Source: an uncultured Gammaproteobacteria bacterium
GTDB taxonomy: Bacteria; Pseudomonadota; Gammaproteobacteria; Pseudomonadales; Pseudohongiellaceae
Assembly (NCBI GenBank): GCA_913060695.1
Contig: CAJXUA010000006.1
Location: forward strand, 1 to 64,000
Direction: 5' to 3'
DNA length: 64,000 bases
The translations under genes were made by a program, and so were the position numbers. Shown here piece after piece: positions 33,780 to 40,874 of this stretch; position 1 is the stretch's first letter; each line of letters starts with the position of its first letter. Below the pieces are notes generated by a model. That model was not told the origin of the DNA and ran no database searches. It saw only the letters and a list, made by a program, of their open reading frames with translations.

Positions 33780-33820
33780 TGCTATGTTTTTTATTGTCGA
33801 GCGTTACTTACTAATGTTCT

Positions 33821-35179
33821 TTACTGCAAAGAATTCAAATAGGCGATCACATCGTTCATCTGCTGTTCGTTGCGCATCGCGGTCGCAAATGAAACCATTT
33901 GCTCGCCGTAATCGTCGTCAGCGTGGGCACCACGGATCTTCGCTTTGAAATTAGTTAGCTGTGTAGCCACATACCAGTCGCTCATGCCCGCTATGTGGGG
34001 AGCGTCGGTTGCCCAGCTACCCGTGCCGTCGTTGCCATGGCATGCGGCGCAGTTCGAATTGTAGATGGCCATGCCGCGAGCGCTGTCGCCGCTTATCGTA
34101 TCGGGAGCATCAGTCACAGCTAGTTGGCTGATGTAAGCGGCCATGTTGCGAATAGCCTCATCGCTATTGAGCATACCAGCCATTGGCGCCATCTGGCGGC
34201 CATACAAGTCATCTGGGTGGGCGCCACGTACACCAAGTTGGTAGTACTTCAATTGACGCTCGAGATACCAAGTCTGTAGTCCGTTCAGTCGTGGCGCGTT
34301 CAGAGCGGGATTGCCTTCTGCCTGCTGGCCGTGACAGCTAGCACATACTGCGTATTGTGCTTCACCCGCAGCTGGTGCCGCGTCGGAGCGTGCATTGAGC
34401 TGAGCGAAGGTTGTCTGATTGCTAAGCCAGGCATCATATTCAGCCTGCTCGGCGATAACGATGCGGCCGCGCATGACATGGTGTCCAATACCGCAGAGCT
34501 CCTCACACATGATGTCGTATCTGCCCACTTCCGTTGGTGTGAACCACAGATATGTGACCATGCCAGGTACCATATCCATCTTCACTCGGAACTGAGGAAC
34601 GGTGTAGTTGTGCAATACGTCCTTGGAGCGCAGTAAGGCCTTAACTGGCTTGCCCACGGGCAAGTACATCTCTGGGTCTTTCACTAGGATGTCGTCTTGA
34701 CCGTTGGGGTCCTCTGGATTGATACCGAAGGGGTTAGACTCGCTGATAAAGCGTGTATCCACTGTACCCAATTGACCATCATTGCCGGGGTAGCGGAAGC
34801 TCCACTGCCACTGTTGCCCAACCACTTCGTACTCTGTCGCCTCATCTGGTGGCGTAACGAACTGAGCCCACACGAACAGGCCCGGTGCGAGCATCGCGAT
34901 CACGCCTATAGCGGTAACCACCGACAAGCCGACCTCGAGCTTATGATTCTCCGGCTCGTAAACAGCCTTGTGGCCTGCTTTGTGGCGGAAGCGATAAACG
35001 CAATACGCCATGAACAGGTTAATAATGACGAAAACCGCGCCAGTGACCCAGAAAGTGAGATTGATGGTGAAGTCGATGCTCCCCCAGTTGGATGCGATAG
35101 GAGTGAACCACCATGGACTTATGAAGTGGAACACGACCGAGCCAACGACCAATAGAACCAAAGCAACTGCTATAGCCAT
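33821..35179 (-). CDS. Cytochrome oxidase subunit II with two cytochrome c domains
   Basis: A 452-residue protein with two membrane helices (about 40-60 and 85-105) and a CuA domain with H190, C225, E227, C229, H233 and M236 (CEELCGIGHHVM). Two cytochrome c domains follow with CASCH (279-283) and CAACH (377-381). The usual subunit II carries none or one haem. The second haem would extend the electron path and may let it accept electrons from a different donor. It is the first gene of the leftward second oxidase operon. Confidence 0.94.
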   Translation of the reverse strand: MAIAVALVLLVVGSVVFHFISPWWFTPIASNWGSIDFTINLTFWVTGAVFVIINLFMAYCVYRFRHKAGHKAVYEPENHKLEVGLSVVTAIGVIAMLAPGLFVWAQFVTPPDEATEYEVVGQQWQWSFRYPGNDGQLGTVDTRFISESNPFGINPEDPNGQDDILVKDPEMYLPVGKPVKALLRSKDVLHNYTVPQFRVKMDMVPGMVTYLWFTPTEVGRYDIMCEELCGIGHHVMRGRIVIAEQAEYDAWLSNQTTFAQLNARSDAAPAAGEAQYAVCASCHGQQAEGNPALNAPRLNGLQTWYLERQLKYYQLGVRGAHPDDLYGRQMAPMAGMLNSDEAIRNMAAYISQLAVTDAPDTISGDSARGMAIYNSNCAACHGNDGTGSWATDAPHIAGMSDWYVATQLTNFKAKIRGAHADDDYGEQMVSFATAMRNEQQMNDVIAYLNSLQ

Positions 35180-35774
35180 ACGCTGTTAATCCTTGTGAAA
35201 GATGGGTACATAACGGGCGACAGTTGGGATGACTGTGCGGATTTTTCGGATGCATTAGGAAGCGCACAGTATTGAGGGACAATACTATGACGGGCGCAGA
35301 CTGGCGCCGATAACGACCGGAAGTAAGAATTCCGGGAATTAGAAATTAAGTGTGTCATCGCTAGTTCCGTCCTTGAGGACGGCCCAGCGATCTAATAGCG
35401 ATACTGCCAGCAAAATTCCAGTATAGGTGATGTTTGCTTGGACTAAAGTCACGCAGTTGACTACGAACGGTACAAAAAATCGCGTTCACAACGTCGTTCC
35501 CTCCTTTATTATTATTAACGGATGGGTACTCAACGTCATACATAAATCGTCGAAGTCGAATAGTTCGATTGGCGAAATATTCAACAATTTTGATCGTATA
35601 TTATTGTCAAAATGTCCGCAAGCTGTTTTATCTCGGCGTTAGGCGCCTAACACAACTGCTACGGATGCCCGTAAAAAAGGCCCAGAAAAGGAGGTTGTGG
35701 TCCTTTAACTGAGCCTAGGGCTGTAGTCGAATTGGAATTTCTTTTAAGGAGTTCGACTCATTGGGGGGCGAAAA
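35180..35774. other. 595-base intergenic region upstream of the second oxidase operon
   Basis: No convincing gene. It must hold the leftward promoter of the oxidase operon, but I could not fix one. Visible structures are CCGTCC-TTGA-GGACGG (35367-35382), a 25-base dyad with ends TTTTGA and TCAAAA (35588-35612), a perfect 14-base palindrome GTTAGGCGCCTAAC (35638-35651), and a terminator at 35671-35716. The dyads may be operators. Confidence 0.6.
35671..35716 (-). terminator. Terminator for the glycine-zipper membrane protein gene
   Basis: On the leftward strand AGGCTCAG pairs with CTGGGCCT (forward positions 35709-35716 and 35678-35685, one G-T pair) across a 23-base loop, followed by six T. 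It lies 59 bases beyond the stop of the gene at 35775-36314. Confidence 0.65.
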
Positions 35775-36314
35775 TCACGCTTTACTGACCTTAAGATTAG
35801 CAAAGGGGTTTAGGAAATTCGCATCAACAGCGGCGAGTTCCGCCTCTGCGTGCTTGGCAGTCATCATCTGCTTGATGGCATCTTCCTGGTGTTTTTTCGC
35901 ATAAATCAATATCAAGTATTTGCCAGCGTCGATGTCTGCACGGAAATTGGCAAGCTTCTTGTTTTCGCTAGCAATTCCGACCAGTCCACCTACCCAAGCA
36001 CCGAAGCAGCTTAGAACAAACACGATAGCGATATAGCCGAACCAATGCATCTCTGGGCCGAATGGCTGGACTACCGTGGTCAGACCCGCGGCTACTATAC
36101 CGGCGGCAAAACCCATAGCGGCGCCTATAAGACCATCGCGGATCACATCCAATGTTTCAATATAGTTACTGGAATGTAGTTTCTCTTTGCTTAGCTCGCT
36201 TTCATTCTTGCTCACGATATGAAGAAACCAATCATCGACGCCGATATCGTGCAGGTCGTCAGAAATCTGTTGCGTACTTTTCAGGGTAGGTGACAGGTAG
36301 TAAACGCATTTCAT
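35775..36314 (-). CDS. Glycine-rich two-helix membrane protein, unknown function
   Basis: A 179-residue protein with a soluble N-terminal part (about 1-65), two membrane helices rich in small residues (about 66-90 and 100-125: GLIGAAMGFAAGIVAAGL and SCFGAWVGGLVGIAS) and a soluble C-terminal domain. The layout recalls DUF1269 or YflT-like stress-related membrane proteins, where the helices form a glycine zipper. ATG 36314 follows AGGAGAAG and is preferred over 36374. It stands alone between the second oxidase operon and ctaB. I cannot assign a function. Confidence 0.7.
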   Translation of the reverse strand: MKCVYYLSPTLKSTQQISDDLHDIGVDDWFLHIVSKNESELSKEKLHSSNYIETLDVIRDGLIGAAMGFAAGIVAAGLTTVVQPFGPEMHWFGYIAIVFVLSCFGAWVGGLVGIASENKKLANFRADIDAGKYLILIYAKKHQEDAIKQMMTAKHAEAELAAVDANFLNPFANLKVSKA

Positions 36315-36679
36315 AATACTTCTCCTACTTCTTATTTGATGTAAAAACTGCTGGCTTGCCTTATACAGAGGCAATGTTCTCGCTTGTTGAATTTACTTTA
36401 CATCTTCCAATTTTGATTGTCGCCATCTTTTTAAATGGCCTTTGTTGCAAAAAATATAGCCTCTAAAGCTTGTACAGTGCGCGCTACTGGCTTACTCATA
36501 GATAAATACTTTGGGATGTAGGCTTAGCTTTTCAAGGCATCGGTTTTCGCTCTCGGGCGCAGGGGGTAAATATTCGGGAGGTTTCTTGGTCGGAAATTTA
36601 GTACAATCCGTGACCCCATAGGTGTACGCTACCCGGAATTTGCGAAAATACCGGCATTGAGACGACGTGATCTAGAGAA
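36315..36679. other. 365-base intergenic region before ctaB
   Basis: It divides two divergent genes and so should hold both promoters. A possible rightward -10 is TACAAT at 36602-36607, without a clear -35. A 22-base near-palindrome with CCGG at both ends (36633-36654, 18 of 22 positions symmetric) lies about 40 bases before the ctaB start. No gene or RNA is recognisable. Confidence 0.5.
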
Positions 36680-36691
36680 GTGAGGCAATCG

Positions 36692-37573
36692 GTGACAGAA
36701 CTGGTTAATAAACAAGAGGTTAGCTGGCGAGACTTTTACGAGATGTGCAAGCCTCGTGTGGTCATGCTAATGATTCTGACGTCGCTCGTCGGCATGTTCT
36801 TAGCCGTACCCGGCATGGTGCCCATCGATGTCCTGATCTTCGGCAACATCGGTATCGCCTTGGTTGCAGGCGCTGGCGCGGTAGTGAATCATCTGATCGA
36901 CTATAAAGTCGACTCGCTCATGAAGCGCACCCATAACAGACCTATTCCTCAGGGCCGTGTCGATCCCAAACAAGCGGCGATGTTTGCGGCCGCGATCGGC
37001 ATAGCGGGCATGCTGATCCTACTGTTTCTTGTCAACGCATTGTCCGCTTGGTTAACCCTCGCCTCATTCATTGGTTATGCCTTTATATACACTGGCTATT
37101 TAAAGCGTGCGACGCCACAGAATATCGTCATCGGTGGTCTGTCTGGCGCGATGCCCCCGCTTTTGGGTTGGGCGGCAGTAACAGGGACCATTGAACCGGG
37201 TGCCCTTATTCTAGTACTAATCATTTTCGCTTGGACGCCTCCTCACTTCTGGGCGTTAGCGATACACCGTAAAGATGAGTATGCGAAGACTGGCATTCCT
37301 ATGCTTCCCGTTACGCATGGCGAGCATATTACGAAGATCCACATAATCCTCTACACCGTGATCATGTTCTTGATCACTCTTCTGCCCTATTTGACTGGCA
37401 TGAGCGGGCCGCTTTACCTACTCGCCGCAGTAGTCTTGGGTTTGGGTTTCTTGGCTTGGTCGCTTCTGCTTATGTTTAAACCGAAGCCCTCCACAGCAAT
37501 GGATACCTTCCGGTATTCCATTGTGTATTTGATGGTGTTATTCGTCGTGTTAATGATCGATCACTATCTGTAG
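36692..37573 (+). CDS. ctaB: Protohaem IX farnesyltransferase (haem O synthase)
   Basis: A 293-residue multi-helix membrane enzyme of the UbiA family that adds farnesyl to haem b, giving haem O. The aspartate-rich block NHLIDYKVDSLMKRTHNRP binds the prenyl diphosphate, and YLKRATPQNIVIGG and WTPPHFWALAI are family signatures. It supplies the haem for the oxidases, but the next enzyme, CtaA, is not in the window. GTG 36692 follows GAGG with six bases; a GTG at 36680 is the alternative. Confidence 0.96.
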   Translation: MTELVNKQEVSWRDFYEMCKPRVVMLMILTSLVGMFLAVPGMVPIDVLIFGNIGIALVAGAGAVVNHLIDYKVDSLMKRTHNRPIPQGRVDPKQAAMFAAAIGIAGMLILLFLVNALSAWLTLASFIGYAFIYTGYLKRATPQNIVIGGLSGAMPPLLGWAAVTGTIEPGALILVLIIFAWTPPHFWALAIHRKDEYAKTGIPMLPVTHGEHITKIHIILYTVIMFLITLLPYLTGMSGPLYLLAAVVLGLGFLAWSLLLMFKPKPSTAMDTFRYSIVYLMVLFVVLMIDHYL

Positions 37574-37605
37574 TACATTCACTTTTTGCAGCGTAAATTA
37601 CCGCC

Positions 37606-38286
37606 ATGAATCGAAATATCAAACTGACCGTTATTCTATGTCTCACCTTTGTTGTGTTAGTTGTAGTGCTGACCTATATGCGGATTACCCGTAACAACAG
37701 CGCCGCAACTATGAGCCCTGAAGCATTGCGAGAGCTCGGTGCGCTCGTGTATGACACGCCCGTTACACTTAGCTCGTTCGCCTTGCAGGATCAGTTAGGG
37801 CAACCGTTTACGGAGGCGAATCTCAAGGGCACGTGGACCTTATTCTTCTTCGGTTTTACTTCCTGCCCCGATATCTGTCCATTGACACTTACCGAGCTTA
37901 GTCAGTTCTATCGCGATCTTGAGAGCTCCGGCAGTAATCTCGATACACAAGTGGTAATGGTCAGCGTCGATCCACAGCGCGATAGCACAGAAAAGCTGGC
38001 TGCTTATATGGGTTCTTTTCATCCCGATTTTATTGGACTAAACGGTTCCTTTGAGCAGGTATCTAGTCTCGCGAGAGAGTTGTTCATTGCGCATACGCCT
38101 CCACCTCTACCGGTAGACGATACCCATGCCGGGCATGGCGCAATGGAAAGTGAGGATTACCTAATCGATCACAGTGGCAATATTTTGATCATTAACCCAG
38201 AGGGCCTGTATCAAGGCTTCTTTGATACTGCGATTCAGGACGATGAGCTAACGAGCGCCTACAAAGCGATACGCGCAGGCTATTGA
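37606..38286 (+). CDS. SCO1/SenC-type copper chaperone
   Basis: A 226-residue protein with an N-terminal membrane anchor (about residues 7-25) and a periplasmic thioredoxin-like domain. Copper ligands are C87 and C91 in TSCPDICP and H189 in LIDHSG. It helps assemble the CuA site of subunit II. A histidine-rich insert, HAGHGAMES, precedes the last ligand. It follows ctaB by 32 bases, the usual order, and overlaps the end of the opposing znuB by seven bases. Confidence 0.94.
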   Translation: MNRNIKLTVILCLTFVVLVVVLTYMRITRNNSAATMSPEALRELGALVYDTPVTLSSFALQDQLGQPFTEANLKGTWTLFFFGFTSCPDICPLTLTELSQFYRDLESSGSNLDTQVVMVSVDPQRDSTEKLAAYMGSFHPDFIGLNGSFEQVSSLARELFIAHTPPPLPVDDTHAGHGAMESEDYLIDHSGNILIINPEGLYQGFFDTAIQDDELTSAYKAIRAGY

Positions 38287-39080
38287 ACCCTGCGCCCGAG
38301 AAGCGCAGGAGCAAGATAGGAAAGTAGGAAGAAAGCGCAGGCGGCAACTACTATGGATGGGCCGGCAGGCGTATCTAGGTAGTAAGACATAAGCAAGCCG
38401 CCGCACACGGCCAGCCCCCCCACTACACTCGCACCCAACGCCATTTGCTCTGGAGTCTCCGCCAATCTGCGCGCCGCCGCAGGTGGGATGATAAGCAGCG
38501 AAGTGATCAGTAAGACGCCGATAATCTTCATCGATACCGCGATCAATAAGGCCACCATAAGCACCATCATTGCATGCAGTCTATCTACTGGCACACCTTC
38601 TACGCGTGCGAGTTCCTCATGGACTGTTACGGCAAGTAGGCTATTCCAATAGACAGCCAGGAGTGTTGCCACAACTGCGGCGCACCCCGCTATCCACCAA
38701 AGATCGACTGTTGAGATAGTGAGTAGATCGCCGAATAGATAGCCGACTAAGTTTATTTGCACTGCGCTAGATAGCGATAGGATTAACATGCCGAATGCGA
38801 GCGTACTGTGTGCAAGAATTCCCAGTAAGGTGTCGGTAGAAAGCGTTTTATTACGCTGCAACAAAATGAGTATCACGGCGAATAATACTGAGCTGGCGAT
38901 AACGGCAAGTTGAAGATTTATGTCGAGCAAAATTCCGATGGCTATACCTAGCAAAGAAGAGTGCGCTAGTGTATCGCCAAAATAGGACATTCGACGCCAT
39001 ACAACGAAAGCGCCCAGTGGACCTGCAACTATAGCGATACAAAGCCCCGCTAATAAGGCCCGTAGAATAAAATCAGTCAT
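38280..39080 (-). CDS. znuB: Zinc ABC transporter permease ZnuB
   Basis: A 266-residue membrane protein with about eight helices of the zinc/manganese ABC-3 permease family. It begins MTDFILRALLAGLCIAI, followed by RRMSYFGDTLAHSSLLG, a conserved family block, and carries EELARVEGV in the cytoplasmic loop. Its start overlaps the end of znuC by eight bases, so both are translated together. It imports zinc with ZnuC and ZnuA. Confidence 0.95.
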   Translation of the reverse strand: MTDFILRALLAGLCIAIVAGPLGAFVVWRRMSYFGDTLAHSSLLGIAIGILLDINLQLAVIASSVLFAVILILLQRNKTLSTDTLLGILAHSTLAFGMLILSLSSAVQINLVGYLFGDLLTISTVDLWWIAGCAAVVATLLAVYWNSLLAVTVHEELARVEGVPVDRLHAMMVLMVALLIAVSMKIIGVLLITSLLIIPPAAARRLAETPEQMALGASVVGGLAVCGGLLMSYYLDTPAGPSIVVAACAFFLLSYLAPALLGRRVQ

Positions 39081-39825
39081 GCGTGTGCTCGACGACCTCG
39101 CCGGTTAGGTCGTGGTGATGATTGTGATGGTGGGTGTAGACGGCGAGATTCTTAGCTTCTTTCTTGCCAAACAATGCGAGGTAAGAAGGGTCCATGCTCA
39201 CTTGCTCTGGGTGACCGTGGCAACAGATATGATGATTGAGGCATATCACCTCGTCAGTCTTTGCCATCACTAGGTGTAGATCATGGGAGATCATCAGCAC
39301 GCCACAATTGTGCCGTGAGCGAATATCATTGATCAATTGGTACAGATCCGCCTGCCCTGCTACGTCGACGCCCTGTGCTGGTTCGTCGAGCACTAATAAC
39401 TGAGGGGTCTGTGACAGTGCCCGCGCCAGGAGCACTCTCTGCATTTCACCGCCAGAGATCGACCGCAGCTGGTGATCCATCAGATGCTTAATCTGCACCT
39501 CCTCGAGTATCGCGTCTATAGGCGTGGCGCGGGTGTGTCGTGCCAGCTCAAGAAATCTTTTTACGGTGATGGGCATGGTTGGTTCTATATGCAGTTTCTG
39601 CGGCATATAGCCGATGCGTAGATTCTTGGGCTTTTCTATGCTGCCAGATTGAGGCGCGAGTAAGCCTAGGATAATGCGTACTAAGGTGGTCTTACCGGCT
39701 CCATTCGGCCCAATAAGAGTCACCACTTGGCCCTGCCGAACGCTTAGGCTGACTTCCTGTAGCACTTGGCGATCGCCAAACTGTATGCTGATGTCTTTGG
39801 CCTGTACTAGGCAAAGATTGTCCAT
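39073..39825 (-). CDS. znuC: Zinc ABC transporter ATP-binding protein ZnuC
   Basis: A 250-residue ATPase with Walker A GPNGAGKTT, signature LRSISGGEMQRVLLARAL and Walker B LLVLDEPAQGVD. The C-terminus is rich in histidine (HHHNHHHD and EHTHD), typical of ZnuC and possibly zinc-sensing. A TTG start upstream at 39849 is open, but ATG 39825 gives MDNLCLVQAKD and normal length. The gene is divergent from znuA across about 100 bases. A zur gene is not present here. Confidence 0.96.
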   Translation of the reverse strand: MDNLCLVQAKDISIQFGDRQVLQEVSLSVRQGQVVTLIGPNGAGKTTLVRIILGLLAPQSGSIEKPKNLRIGYMPQKLHIEPTMPITVKRFLELARHTRATPIDAILEEVQIKHLMDHQLRSISGGEMQRVLLARALSQTPQLLVLDEPAQGVDVAGQADLYQLINDIRSRHNCGVLMISHDLHLVMAKTDEVICLNHHICCHGHPEQVSMDPSYLALFGKKEAKNLAVYTHHHNHHHDLTGEVVEHTHD

Positions 39826-39876
39826 GCGCGCTTTCCTTCGATTCCGCAATTACAGTGCACAACACTGGAATTTCAT

Positions 39877-39896
39877 AAGTGGTATATCATAGCATT
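39877..39896 (+). promoter_or_regulatory. Possible Zur operator between znuC and znuA
   Basis: The complement of this 20-base AT-rich stretch matches the E. coli znu Zur site, as I recall it, at about 16 of 20 positions. It lies midway between the divergent znuC and znuA starts, where one operator could control both. The match rests on memory and needs a motif scan. Confidence 0.5.
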
Positions 39897-39927
39897 ACTT
39901 TCCTTTGCCCGATCCTAGAATACGCCC

Positions 39928-40827
39928 ATGTTTAATGCCCGTTTCACCAAGCAAACCCTCCTGCTTATGTTCTTGCTTTCGCCAGCGCTGTGCTATGCGC
40001 AGGCCACTGTCGTGGCGAGCGTCAAGCCCTTGCAGCTAATCGCCGCCGCGATCACTGATGGCGTGTCTGCCCCACAGCTGTTGATTCCCGCGAACCAATC
40101 TCCACACAATTTTAGTTTGCGCCCTTCAGACGTGCGCCATCTAGCGCAGGCCGACGTCGTGATGTGGGTCGGTCCTGGCCTAGAGACATATTTGGCCAGC
40201 ATGTTTGCGCAGGAGTCGCGGCAAGATCGTTTGCTCGAAGCGGCGGCACTGCCTGGCATTAAGCTTCTGGATCTGACGGATCATGCCCACGCGCACTCGG
40301 CAGACGAACATTACGATCCGCATCTTTGGCTAAGCACGGCGAATGGGCGCGTGATAGCAAGGTCGCTTCACGATAAACTCGTGGCAATAGATAGCGTTCA
40401 CGCTGACCAATACAGCGCTAATCTGCATCAGTTTGAGATCTCGATCGCGCAGCTCGAAGAGGATTTAGAGCAGCAGTTCGCGCCGTTGCAAGCGGCGCAA
40501 TTTGCTGTTTTTCATAATGGGACGCAGTACTTTGAAGATCAGGTGGGTATACAGCATCGCTTCGTTCTCGTGCCCGACCACGAAATTCAGCCTGGCATAC
40601 GTCACTTGCTAGCGCTACGCGCGCAACTGGCTGATCAGCCGTTAAGATGTTTATTCGAAGACATCAATTCGAATACAGCCACAGTCGACACGGTATTTCA
40701 GGATAATCCGGTGAGCCGCATCATGCTTGACCCCCTCGGCGATGCGGTGACACTTGGTAAGGTGGGTTATCTACAGCTTATACAATCCATGGCAAGCGCA
40801 ATACAGCAGTGCCTCAGTCCGCAATAA
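39928..40827 (+). CDS. znuA: Zinc ABC transporter periplasmic binding protein ZnuA
   Basis: A 299-residue periplasmic protein with a signal peptide (cleavage near LCYAQA, residues 21-26). Likely zinc ligands are H60 (SPHNFSL), H132 (YDPHLWL) and a further His in VFHNGTQYF. The histidine loop common in ZnuA is short here (DHAHAHSADEH, from residue 118). It is divergent from znuCB and 47 bases before polA. The three proteins form the high-affinity zinc importer. Confidence 0.95.
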   Translation: MFNARFTKQTLLLMFLLSPALCYAQATVVASVKPLQLIAAAITDGVSAPQLLIPANQSPHNFSLRPSDVRHLAQADVVMWVGPGLETYLASMFAQESRQDRLLEAAALPGIKLLDLTDHAHAHSADEHYDPHLWLSTANGRVIARSLHDKLVAIDSVHADQYSANLHQFEISIAQLEEDLEQQFAPLQAAQFAVFHNGTQYFEDQVGIQHRFVLVPDHEIQPGIRHLLALRAQLADQPLRCLFEDINSNTATVDTVFQDNPVSRIMLDPLGDAVTLGKVGYLQLIQSMASAIQQCLSPQ

Positions 40828-40874
40828 GCGTAACGTCCTGTTATAGGCAGGCCAAGTAATAGGAACATTAGACT

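Noticed and set aside
35588-35612. A possible FNR/Anr site (TTGAT...TCAA)
   Set aside because: The half-sites are 21 bases end to end, instead of the 14-base TTGAT-N4-ATCAA arrangement.
35638-35651. GTTAGGC/GCCTAAC resembling integron attC core half-sites
   Set aside because: The half-sites are back to back in the wrong order for one attC. No paired core site with imperfect inner repeats lies within about 130 bases, and no integrase or cassette genes are present.
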